In this document: in pieces, positions 17,001 to 24,413 of the stretch | Layout of the letters: each line of letters begins with the position of its first letter | Numbering within the stretch: position 1 is the stretch's first letter | NCBI RefSeq assembly: GCF_000091305.1 | Contig: NC_013929.1 | Span: 7,254,001-7,318,000, forward strand | DNA length: 64,000 nt | Direction: 5' to 3' | DNA from: Streptomyces scabiei 87.22 | Lineage (GTDB): Bacteria; Actinomycetota; Actinomycetes; Streptomycetales; Streptomycetaceae | Notes under the pieces: generated by a model | What the model saw: the letters and a program-made list of their open reading frames with translations, nothing else | What the model was told of the DNA's origin: nothing | Databases searched by the model: none | Program-made: the position numbers and the translations under genes

Positions 17001-20000
17001 GGCGCCGGCCTGGCTCAGCTCCCGCAACACGTCGCCCGCCCCCCGCCGTTCGGCGAGCAGTTCGCGCCGCTCCCGGGCCTGCGACTCGTCGGACAGGGCC
17101 AGCTGCTCGGCGGCCTCGTCGATCGCCGCGATCCTGCGGCGCAGCTCCTCGCGCCGCCCCGTCCAGTCCTCCTCGGCCTCCTGCAACGCGCGCGCGATCC
17201 CGCCGGTCGCGTACGACCGGAGTTCTTCCGCCGCGTACGCGGAGACGCCCGCCCCGTCGGAACCGTCGGAACCGTCGGAACCGGAGCCGTCGGGGTCTCG
17301 CCCGTCGCTGTCGGCGGGGAACAGGGCCAGGAACTCCTCCACGAGCGCCGTTCCGTGCGTGCGCGCGGCGTCCGCGAGGTCCTCGCACCACCCGCTGGTG
17401 CCGAACAGGGCCGAGGAAAGCCGGGGGAGCGGCGCGAGGACCTCGCCGTCGGCGGTCCGCAGCTCGCCGCGGGCCGCCAGGTCCAGCAGCCGGGCCGTGT
17501 ACTGGCGGCGCAGGATCTCCACCGCCGACAGATAGCAGCCCGGCGGCAGAATGGTCCCGGCGATCATCTCGCGCGGCTCGTCCAGGTAGTACAGATCGCG
17601 TGCCTTGCGTCCGCCGAAGGCGACGACCAGCGCGTTGCCCGTACGGCGACCCGCGCGTCCGGCCCGCTGCACGTAGTTGGCGGGACCGGCCGGCAGGGAG
17701 CCGAGCAGTACGGCGGACAGGTCGCCGATGTCGATGCCGAGTTCCAGGGTCGGGGTGCACGACAGCACGTTGGGGTCGGTGTAGTGCGTGCCCGTCCTGA
17801 AGGCGCGCTCGACGCGCTCGCGTTCGGGGCGGCTGAGCATGCCCGTGTGCTCGGCGGTCACCACGCGGAACGTGCCGCCCGTCAGATAGAGGCGCCGGTA
17901 GTAGTCGCCGGTGTAGTCCCGTTCCGGTACGAGGGGGCCCGAACCGAAGCGGGACACCTCGGCCTCGGCGGTGGTCCGGTCGGCCTGGGGCGCGGTCAGC
18001 CTGCCCTTGCACCGGTAGCGGGGGCAGGGATGTCCGTACCAGCGGGTGCGGCGCTCGGGCGCCACGACCTGCTGCCAGCGGCAGTCCTCGCACGCGACGA
18101 AGGCCTTGTTGACGACGGCGTCGTCGAGGAGCCGTACCTCGATGTGGCCGGGCTGCAGCCCGTACACCCGGGTCTGGCGGTCCCGGGCGGTCCGCACCGC
18201 GAGCACGCCCGCGTCGGCGAGGGCGGGCAGCAGCCTGCGCAGGTACTCGGTGGCCCCGACGGCGTCCAGGTCCAGGCATCTGCGGGTCCAGTCCTGGTAC
18301 CAGCCCAGACGTCCTGTGATCGAGTCGAACTTGGACGGGTCCTTCTGCCCGTCCAGCAGGAACCGCGGTGGGGCGACCCCTTCGGGGAACGCGGGCATGC
18401 CGTCCGGCCGGCGCCCCCAGATGACGTGGCGGTCGGTGCCGGCTTCCTTGATCCAGGCGTCCAGCCAGTGGTGCCGCACCGCGCCGCGCAGCCGCAGCCG
18501 CTCCAACAGGCCCCTGACGTAGGCGAGATAGCGTTCGGGCGTGGGCAGCCCGCCGACCGCCAGCAACTGGCCGGGCAGGGTCAGGTGCAGGTCCCGCGCC
18601 AGGTCCGTGACCCGGTCCGGGTCCGCCACGGTGACCTCGGCGGCGGCGGTCCGGGTCAGCTCAAGGGTGCGGCCCATGCGGCTGCGCAGTCCGAACTCCA
18701 TGACCGTCGCGAACGCCAGCCGTTCGCCGATCAGCCGCCAGGTCCGTGCGTCGCCGGTGCCGCGCCCGGAGAGCAGCCGGTCGACGCCCGGTTCGTCGTG
18801 CAGATCGGGGGGCACCACGGCGGCCAGCGCCTCCGGGTCGTCCACCGAGTCCAGGACATGGCCGATCAGGTCGTTCAGCGCGGTCGGCGCACCGGACTCG
18901 TCCAGGTTGTGGGCGAGCAGCGAGCGGAGCGAGAACTTGTACGAGGCGTTGGCGACGTATCCCGCCCGGTGCGCCGCGTCCTGCGTGGAGTCGTTGAACA
19001 GCAGCGTCTTGCGCTCCTCCGGTACGAGCGCGATGTCGCCGCCGGTGAACAGCTGGGTGACCGCCGCCGAGGCGAGGGCAGCTCGGGCCGTGCCGAGGAA
19101 GCGGATGCTGTTGTCGGTGTGGCAGGCCGGGCACCGGTCGTCCTTGGCGGCACGGTCGGCGGTCTTCCTGTCGAGCACGGCCAGGGTGAACCAGGCGTCG
19201 ACGAGATCCCCGCCGTCCCCGGTGGTCGGCAGCCGGTAGGTGCCCTGCCCGCCGTCCAGCACCACCACCGACAGCGGGTCGACGCCGCCGTCCGAGGGGC
19301 GTGCCCCGGTCAGCGCGTCGAGGGCCTGCTGCCGCTCGCGGGCGGTGGCGGAGACGAAGTAGCGGATGCGCCGCTTGTCCCGGCCCACCCCGGCCCGCCA
19401 GATCCGGTCCTGGGCCATCACCAGCTGCTGCGGATCGGTCTCGGGAGAGAGAGCGGCCCAGCCGGAGCGTCCGCAGTTGCGGCAGTACACGGCGGGCAGG
19501 TGCACCTGGGCCGGGCGGGGCGCGGTGTCGGCGCCCGGCAGCGGCTGACCGCTCGCGGACGACGGCCAGCCGCCGGACGAGGCGTCCGCATCCTCCTCCC
19601 CGGGCGGCGCGGCGTTGAGCGCGGCCCGGCGGGCGGCGGTGCGGTCGTCCTCGTACCAGCGGAACTCGGGGGTGCGCCCCACCCCGCGCAGCACCCGGGT
19701 CACGGGCCGCACCCACAGGTGTGCCTCGATGTGCAGCAGCGGCCGGGGCCTGCGTTCGTCGGAGTCCGGGTCGCGGGCGGCCGACAGCAGCGCCACGAAC
19801 CGGGACAGCGCCTGGAGCACCAGCCGCGGGTTCTCCCGCGCGGTGCGGGGCCAGGAGTAGCCGAACCGGGCGAGCCGGTCCCTGAGCGCCCACTCGTCCA
19901 GCGGCTCTCCGCCGAGCAGCGAGAGCACACCGTGGGTGAAGTCGTGCCGCTTCAGCAGCCGCCCGACGCGGAAGGCGTCCAGGCCGGAGCGGCCCAGCAT

Positions 20001-21056
20001 CCGGGTGGCGAGCGCGTCCAGGTCCAGCAGGTCGGGCCTGGCCTCCACGTCCGGCCCGCCGGACACCGCCACGACCTCCTGCGGCGTCGGCGGTTCCGGC
20101 AGTTCGTAGTCCACGGCGCCGGTGAACTCGTCGGCGGTCATCCGCTCCTCGCCGATGACCGCGTCCGCCGGGAACGGCATCCCGAACACCCGCGCCGCCA
20201 CGTCGAGGATGCCCCCGGCCTCCTTGCCCGGCGAGCCCTCGCCCAGCGTCGCCGAGGTCGCCACGGGGCAGATCGACCCCAGCGGTCGGCCTGGCCGGGA
20301 CGCGCCCGTGGCGGCGGCCAACCGGCGCAGCAGCATCGCCACGTCGGTGCCCTGCGCGCCGTCGTACGTGTGGAACTCGTCGAGTACGACGTACGCGGGC
20401 TCGGCGTCGTCCCACAGGCTGCGGTCCTCGCCCCGTTGCAACAGCAGGTCGAGCATCTTGTAGTTGGTGATCAGTACGTCGGGTGGGGAGACGCGCATCT
20501 CCTCGCGGCGTGTCATCACCCGCCGGAAGTCCGTGTCGGGCCGGTCCCCGATGTACAGGCCCGCCGTGACCTGGGCCAGCTCCGGTCGCGCGAGGTACTC
20601 CCCGATACGGCCGGCCTGGTCGGTGGCGAGCGCGTTCATCGGGTACAGCAGCACGGCCTTGATCCCCGCCCGCCCTTCGGCCTTCCGCCGCCGGCAGTGG
20701 TCCAGTACGGGGATCAGGAACGACTCGGTCTTGCCGGACCCGGTGCCCGTGGTCACCAGCGTCGGCCTGGCGGGCCCGTGCAGCGTGGAGAGCCGCGCCC
20801 ATGCCTTGGCCTGGTGCCGCCACGGGGCGAACCCCGGGAAACCGGCCGACGACTCCAGCTCCCGCTGCCACCCGTCGTCGGCGACGTGGAACGGCGTCCT
20901 GATCCGCAGGTACGGCCCGCGGAAGATACCGGTCTCCGGATGCCCGAGGAACCGTTCGAGCGCACCGCGGGTGTCCTCGTCGGCGAGGGCGTACGTCGTC
21001 GTGAGGTACTGCGTCAGACTGCCGCGGAGCTGCGCGGCGGCCATGGTGGGCTTCAC
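14076..21056 (-). CDS. Giant DEAD/DEAH helicase with DUF1998-like module and nuclease-like C-terminus
   Basis: A protein of 2326 residues with a GTG start and a strong ribosome site (AGGGGGACC). Seen: SF2 motifs near the N-terminus, Walker A 'TGTGSGKT' (K109), 'YPMNALA', and DEFH box 226-229 ('LDEFHTYDGAQG'); helicase C-terminal motifs near 1100-1190 ('VLSCTPTLELGIDIGDL', 'QRAGRAGRRTG'); several CxxC zinc pairs (for example 'CPACGY', 'CPRCQG', 'CTECGG'); and around residues 1725-1775 'GGTGYLHRL' followed by 'CACREKGLDGCHQC', the cysteine module of DUF1998. Residues of about 1890-1945 ('LYLDGYAYHATREHNR', 'LRVFQLTYHDV') look like a Vsr/DUF559-type nuclease, and a second similar strand pattern ends the protein. 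The size and architecture resemble DruE of Druantia or a DrmA-DrmB fusion. Coupled to the UvrD helicase downstream. Confidence 0.9.
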   Translation of the reverse strand: MKPTMAAAQLRGSLTQYLTTTYALADEDTRGALERFLGHPETGIFRGPYLRIRTPFHVADDGWQRELESSAGFPGFAPWRHQAKAWARLSTLHGPARPTLVTTGTGSGKTESFLIPVLDHCRRRKAEGRAGIKAVLLYPMNALATDQAGRIGEYLARPELAQVTAGLYIGDRPDTDFRRVMTRREEMRVSPPDVLITNYKMLDLLLQRGEDRSLWDDAEPAYVVLDEFHTYDGAQGTDVAMLLRRLAAATGASRPGRPLGSICPVATSATLGEGSPGKEAGGILDVAARVFGMPFPADAVIGEERMTADEFTGAVDYELPEPPTPQEVVAVSGGPDVEARPDLLDLDALATRMLGRSGLDAFRVGRLLKRHDFTHGVLSLLGGEPLDEWALRDRLARFGYSWPRTARENPRLVLQALSRFVALLSAARDPDSDERRPRPLLHIEAHLWVRPVTRVLRGVGRTPEFRWYEDDRTAARRAALNAAPPGEEDADASSGGWPSSASGQPLPGADTAPRPAQVHLPAVYCRNCGRSGWAALSPETDPQQLVMAQDRIWRAGVGRDKRRIRYFVSATARERQQALDALTGARPSDGGVDPLSVVVLDGGQGTYRLPTTGDGGDLVDAWFTLAVLDRKTADRAAKDDRCPACHTDNSIRFLGTARAALASAAVTQLFTGGDIALVPEERKTLLFNDSTQDAAHRAGYVANASYKFSLRSLLAHNLDESGAPTALNDLIGHVLDSVDDPEALAAVVPPDLHDEPGVDRLLSGRGTGDARTWRLIGERLAFATVMEFGLRSRMGRTLELTRTAAAEVTVADPDRVTDLARDLHLTLPGQLLAVGGLPTPERYLAYVRGLLERLRLRGAVRHHWLDAWIKEAGTDRHVIWGRRPDGMPAFPEGVAPPRFLLDGQKDPSKFDSITGRLGWYQDWTRRCLDLDAVGATEYLRRLLPALADAGVLAVRTARDRQTRVYGLQPGHIEVRLLDDAVVNKAFVACEDCRWQQVVAPERRTRWYGHPCPRYRCKGRLTAPQADRTTAEAEVSRFGSGPLVPERDYTGDYYRRLYLTGGTFRVVTAEHTGMLSRPERERVERAFRTGTHYTDPNVLSCTPTLELGIDIGDLSAVLLGSLPAGPANYVQRAGRAGRRTGNALVVAFGGRKARDLYYLDEPREMIAGTILPPGCYLSAVEILRRQYTARLLDLAARGELRTADGEVLAPLPRLSSALFGTSGWCEDLADAARTHGTALVEEFLALFPADSDGRDPDGSGSDGSDGSDGAGVSAYAAEELRSYATGGIARALQEAEEDWTGRREELRRRIAAIDEAAEQLALSDESQARERRELLAERRGAGDVLRELSQAGAHATLVDLGLLPNYSLTDTTTQLEATLYWTETPGEDDDTDETEAAEQGAVRKVYRSETRDYERSRKLALTELAPGNSFYVNGYRHVVRALDVGGPERRAWSVWRLCPACGYVRTEEQNAEHNTDPCPRCQGREIADAGCVQRVLRPRRVLSRDKRDDARVRDDHDERDRRRYAVLTTVDVDPDRLTPGSWRHDTAVFGVDFTRHATIRTLNLGLDREDGSSTVPLAGQDVRINPFYVCTECGGATADGRPVVDVPQHALTESGAASTPAAQHHQLWCPRRRVRRPVTGTGEQQGKGQDVPLLLAHELTTEAVRILLPASVARVKERLASFTAALFVGIAARYGGDPDHIDIAEATMPDHAGDLDADWPRRFLVVYDRLPGGTGYLHRLASADGFREVLLRARDVIEGCACREKGLDGCHQCLLRRVPAADYDKVSRGEVRQMLDELLGADGERWRTSPVATTRHIPLQRQAESDLEILFIDTLQDWAKLAESRAAADTYTTSAGTYALDLRLSAADGSTVSWRVSQQRALDGTRPDILLERLDTPGPRVALYLDGYAYHATREHNRLADDAMKRTRLRADGLRVFQLTYHDVKEWRQRITDTGYAGGGSAHPVWEPYGTAGQQRARDYYDRVGRGLPGELAETVWVNPARLLLAYLRAPDPERWRRRAEAAAAGLSGVDGVRAAALTGDGVGEGLRAALRGGTPTGAPGPVRVLSGPDASGCRLVLAADGRRTPPVWTGLSVLDDSDAALADEPTHKRRWRAWLYWSNVLQFLEHGGGDSAQLTSSMIDAFVPEVLTVTGGEGWLTSTRTPVPSPADSPASVGVVPVPSVPATGSGEARPPSPSAADRTPVGDEPRRDPGWNRVIELLDPEEPGLTELAHALADAAVPAPHDGYELDGHGWQAELAWPAARIGVVLAPRPNGDEPDYEAQDRDKAFSAAGWTVRTAAHWDPAAMIARLTTRQHDSDTIRDGEPKR

Positions 21057-21107
21057 GACGGTCCCCCTTGCGATGCCGGTGCCGAGGCCGGTGCCCTGGT
21101 GATCGGT

Positions 21108-21147
21108 ACCACCGTATAGGGGGTGGCTGACAGCCCCATACGGTGGT
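21108..21147. promoter_or_regulatory. Long imperfect inverted repeat upstream of the helicase operon
   Basis: The arms 21108-21123 (containing ACCACCGTATAGGGG) and 21134-21147 (CCCCATACGGTGGT) match over 14 bases with one bulged A, around a 10-base loop. It lies 52 bases before the GTG of the giant helicase and 24 bases after the stop of the TOPRIM gene, so it could end the upstream transcript or serve as an operator for the helicase operon. No T-run follows on the minus strand, which favours an operator. Confidence 0.5.
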
Positions 21148-21170
21148 GAACCGGACCTGCTGGGAGTTGC

Positions 21171-21818
21171 CTAGGAGGTCTTCCAGCGCGTCATCTCGTC
21201 GGCGAAGTCGCGGTACGAGCGGTTGTTGCCCGCCGGCCGGGCGGTGACATGGCCGCCCCTGACCGCCTCTTCCATGATCTTGGGCGCGTGGGATTCGCTG
21301 TACGGAGGTTTCCCGAGGCATTTCGTCAGGTGCTCCTTGGCCTTCACGAGCTTGCCGAGGTCGCGGCGGCGTTCGGCCTCCTTGAGGTTCCAGCCCGGTT
21401 TGACCTTGGGGAACGCTTCGGGGAAGAGCATCAGCCAGGCCTCCATCTCATAGGCGGCCAGTGCCAGAGCGGAAGGGCAGCAATCCTTGAAAGTGGCGCG
21501 CATCTCCTCGGTGATGCGCCTGCGCACACTTTCGTAGCTCTCGTCGGCCACCGCGTCGAAGTCGACGTGTATGACGACCCCGGCCAGTCGCGCGGTGTCC
21601 GCGTGGCCCTGCGCGAACCGCTTGATCTGCTGAAGACGAGGAGAAAGCGTTGCCTGAGCACGCGCCAACCGGACGGGTTTCCTCATGAACTTCACTTCGG
21701 GGCAGACTCCCGGATGCAGCGCGGGAATCAGGTGCTGGAGCACTTTGAAGTCGTTCTCGCCCTCACCGGCGACCACGATGACCGAGCGCTGACGGCCGCG
21801 AACAGGCTTCGGACTCAC
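21171..21818 (-). CDS. TOPRIM-like DUF4276/RloB-type protein, partner of an OLD-like ATPase
   Basis: A protein of 215 residues. Seen: 'SVIVVAGEGENDFKVLQHLIPAL' at residues 12-34, the acidic first strand of TOPRIM-type nucleases (E19/E21 region); 'VVIHVDFDAVAD' in the middle, a DxD-like second metal site; and 'YEMEAWLMLFPEAF', resembling the EAWL signature of DUF4276. Such proteins act beside OLD-like ATPases in AbiL, PARIS and related abortive-infection systems, where the ATPase senses the phage and the TOPRIM protein is the effector nuclease. The GTG start overlaps the ATPase stop (GTGA, 21815-21818), so the two are coupled. The family split between DUF4276 and RloB cannot be settled by eye. 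Confidence 0.78.
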   Translation of the reverse strand: MSPKPVRGRQRSVIVVAGEGENDFKVLQHLIPALHPGVCPEVKFMRKPVRLARAQATLSPRLQQIKRFAQGHADTARLAGVVIHVDFDAVADESYESVRRRITEEMRATFKDCCPSALALAAYEMEAWLMLFPEAFPKVKPGWNLKEAERRRDLGKLVKAKEHLTKCLGKPPYSESHAPKIMEEAVRGGHVTARPAGNNRSYRDFADEMTRWKTS

Positions 21819-23026
21819 AGGGCGCCCCCGAGAGCCCCCGAGTACCAGAGATCGCCCATCGGCTCGTACTCGGATCTCTCGATGACCCGCAGAATGTCCT
21901 CCAGGCTCCGAGCCGGGATGTGGGAAGCGCCGCTCGCCAGCCGTTCACACACGATCAGTTCCTCGGGCTCCAGATCGTTGACGAGGACCGGGGAATGGGT
22001 GGTCACCAGGAACTGGCCGCGTGTACTGGCCTCGCGGAGCCTGAGCGCCAGAAGACTCAGTACATGGGGGTGGAGCCCGTGATCGATCTCTTCGATACAG
22101 GTCAGCAGCGGCGGCTCCGGATCATGAATGACCGCGAGCATGCACAGGGCTCGGACCGTGCCCCAGGACGCGTCTGCCAGGCGGGTGCGCCCTCGCAGGC
22201 GATTCTCCTCCAGTTCCACTTCGACCAGGCCGGAGCCCGGCAGTAGAGACATATGGATGTTCCGGATCTGGGGGACCGCGGTCCTGATGTCCTCCAGGAG
22301 AAGCTCCCAGGCGTCCCCGTGTTCCTGGAGACCCAGCAGAAAGTCCGCCAGATTGGATGCGTCGCCTTTGAGGTGCCGCCCCGACTCGCTGACGGCGGAG
22401 GGCCGTCGCGCGGCCCTCACATCCGGGTCGAAGACCCGAACGCGGGAGAGGTGGTGTCTCACATCGCTGACGGCCTTGGCAGACGAACCGCCGTCCGGCC
22501 AGGGGATGATCTGGTTCTGGTGAAGGGCGGACACCATTCGGCCGACAGTGACCCGAACCTTCTCGTTGCCGGTCTCCGACGGGTGGTTGACCACGCAGAC
22601 ATCGCTGGTCAGTTCGGCTGACGACTCCGCGTTCGGACGTGGGTGGTGGGCGAACCGCTCCTGTCGGTAGAGCACATGCTCACGGTTGCGAGGTTCGGGG
22701 AGTCGGCGCTGCGAGACGCTCAACTCGTAGCCGTCCGGGACTTCTTCCGATGCGAAGTCCGACCAGATTCCCTCGACCCCGATGGTGATCTTCGACATCG
22801 GACTCCGGCCGCCCCGGAACGCCAAGGCGTCGAACCCTCCACGCTCCTCCAGCGCCGGCTCGATCCCCTTCCGCGTCACGTCCCCCAGGAACTCCAACGC
22901 GTGCAGCACATTCGACTTGCCCGCCGCGTTCGGCCCGACCATGACGGTCAGGGGCCCGAGCGGCAGCTTCGTGTCGGTCAGGGTGCGGAAGTTGCGCACT
23001 GTGAGACCGAGTATCCGGTGGTTCAA
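21815..23026 (-). CDS. AAA-family (AAA_21/OLD-like, AbiLi-type) ATPase
   Basis: A protein of 403 residues. Seen: 'LTVRNFRTLTDTKLPLGPLTVMVGPNAAGKSN' with Walker A GPNAAGKS (about residues 32-39), the characteristic start of SMC/RecF/OLD-type ABC ATPases, and near the C-terminus 'LLTCIEEIDHGLHPHVL', the Walker B plus D-loop, and 'FLVTTHSPVLVNDL', the H-loop. No TOPRIM domain is fused; the coupled downstream gene supplies it. The start is a TTG at 23024-23026, chosen because it immediately precedes the conserved first strand; its ribosome site is poor, so expression may be low. Two-gene ATPase/TOPRIM operons like this are known antiphage systems; that role here is inferred. Confidence 0.85.
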   Translation of the reverse strand: MNHRILGLTVRNFRTLTDTKLPLGPLTVMVGPNAAGKSNVLHALEFLGDVTRKGIEPALEERGGFDALAFRGGRSPMSKITIGVEGIWSDFASEEVPDGYELSVSQRRLPEPRNREHVLYRQERFAHHPRPNAESSAELTSDVCVVNHPSETGNEKVRVTVGRMVSALHQNQIIPWPDGGSSAKAVSDVRHHLSRVRVFDPDVRAARRPSAVSESGRHLKGDASNLADFLLGLQEHGDAWELLLEDIRTAVPQIRNIHMSLLPGSGLVEVELEENRLRGRTRLADASWGTVRALCMLAVIHDPEPPLLTCIEEIDHGLHPHVLSLLALRLREASTRGQFLVTTHSPVLVNDLEPEELIVCERLASGASHIPARSLEDILRVIERSEYEPMGDLWYSGALGGAL

Positions 23027-23322
23027 GCCTCGCGCCCATCGTGGACCGGCCGGGTCGCGAGGACCCGGGCATCGAACTGGTGCGCACGGCGGACGGTCCC
23101 CGAGAAGCAGGCTGCTGAGTGCCGCTCAGTTCCCCACGTGTGTCGTCCACTTGGCGCGTCCGACCACCGAGCATCACGAAGCGTACAACTTGCGTCACAC
23201 CGTCACCAGGTACTTGCGTACTTCAGCCATGCGGACCGAAAGGGCTCTCTTTCCCCCCGCCGTGCGTACGCGGACCCTGACGGGAAGGGAAAGCGCGCGG
23301 GCAGTGCCGAGGGGGAGCCGCG
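23027..23322. other. Divergent intergenic region between the ATPase and beta-family genes
   Basis: About 296 bases without a supported gene. 'ACTTGCGT' occurs twice within 30 bases (in 'CAACTTGCGTCAC' and 'GTACTTGCGTAC'), which may be a regulator site. Two promoters facing outward would be expected, but no clear -35/-10 pairs were recognised. Confidence 0.4.
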
Positions 23323-24384
23323 ATGTCCGAACCGCTCTACGTTCCCGTTCTGCCGGTCCGGCAGCATGCCCGGATCGCCTACGAACGCCTCCGGCCCGAC
23401 ATACAGGCGGCGGTCGCTCCCCTCTGGAACCTCCCGCCCTCTCCAGGGACGACTCCGGCGCAACTCGAGAGGGCTCACTGGCAGAAGGAACTGCGCCGGG
23501 TGAGGGGCGTGCACCGGCGTCATCCGGGCTGGATCGACGCCCCGTTCGCCGAGGCCGCGCAGATACCGGCACTCTCCGCGATCCTGGACGAGTGCACCGC
23601 ACTCAACCGCCTCCTGCGCCCGGTGACCGGCCCCGAGCGGAGCGAGGCCCAGCAGACGGCCGCGGTGGAGACCGCCCGCCGCTGCGGCTGCGGGGTCGGT
23701 GTCCGTGTCCGCATGCCGGGGGAGTGGGACGGAAACGTCGCCGAGGCCGTCGGCGCCCTGCTGGACCGGGTCGACCGGGAGGTGCCCGTCGATCTGCTGC
23801 TGGACCTGGGCGCCGTCCTGCCGGGCCGTCCCGACGCGGGCAAGGAGGCGCTGCGCGCCCTGGACGCTCTGGTGGCACTGGCCGACAACTGGCGGACGGT
23901 CGCCGTACTCGGCGGGGCGTTCCCTCACGTCACGGACGACATGATGCGGTTCGGTGCGCCGCACGAGGAGCCCCGCGCCGACTGGGACATGTGGCACGAG
24001 ATACGGGCAGGCCGCCGGGAACGCCTCTCGCGGCTGAGATACGGCGACTACGGAGTGCAGCCTCCCGCAGCGCTCGCCACGGTGCCGGGAGGCGGAGGCC
24101 CGCCCTGGGGCGTCCTCCGCTACACCACCGATCGCTCGTTCGTGCTGTGCAAGGTGGTGAACGGTGGGTCGGACCGAACGGCGGGCATCCGGGCCGCCGC
24201 CCGCCGGGTCCGCGATCTGCCCGACTTCCGGAAAGCGGTCGCGAGCGCCGGGGAGACCTGGTTGCGCGACTGCGCCGGCGGGCCCGTGACGGACAGCGAG
24301 GGCACCGGCACCCACACCCAGTGGCTCTGGGCAGGAAACGTCCAGCACATGACGTACGTCGTCCGGTCCCTGCCCGGTCCCTGA
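23323..24384 (+). CDS. Beta family protein (phage-related Beta_protein domain)
   Basis: A protein of 353 residues. Seen: the N-terminal 'YVPVLPVRQHARIAYERL', a middle strand-helix pattern ('VDLLLDLGAVL', 'WRTVAVLGGAFP') typical of a TIM-barrel-like fold, and 'RLRYGDYGVQPP' plus 'LRYTTDRSFVLCKV' in the C-terminal half; these match the 'beta protein' family named after a phage T4 gene and found widely in defence islands and on integrated elements. Its function is not known. The ATG is preceded by a good GGGGGAG ribosome site. It stands alone on the plus strand, converging on the caspase-helicase gene with 29 bases between them. A relation to phage defence is inferred from neighbours only. Confidence 0.75.
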   Translation: MSEPLYVPVLPVRQHARIAYERLRPDIQAAVAPLWNLPPSPGTTPAQLERAHWQKELRRVRGVHRRHPGWIDAPFAEAAQIPALSAILDECTALNRLLRPVTGPERSEAQQTAAVETARRCGCGVGVRVRMPGEWDGNVAEAVGALLDRVDREVPVDLLLDLGAVLPGRPDAGKEALRALDALVALADNWRTVAVLGGAFPHVTDDMMRFGAPHEEPRADWDMWHEIRAGRRERLSRLRYGDYGVQPPAALATVPGGGGPPWGVLRYTTDRSFVLCKVVNGGSDRTAGIRAAARRVRDLPDFRKAVASAGETWLRDCAGGPVTDSEGTGTHTQWLWAGNVQHMTYVVRSLPGP

Positions 24385-24413
24385 ACCGGCCTCCGGCGGA
24401 GGTCCCTCCCGGC

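Noticed and set aside
14115..21119. A 2334-codon open frame on the plus strand opposite the giant helicase gene
   Set aside because: In very GC-rich DNA the antisense frame of a real gene is often free of stops; its product is Arg/Gly/Val-rich and has no recognisable domains, while the minus frame has clear helicase motifs.
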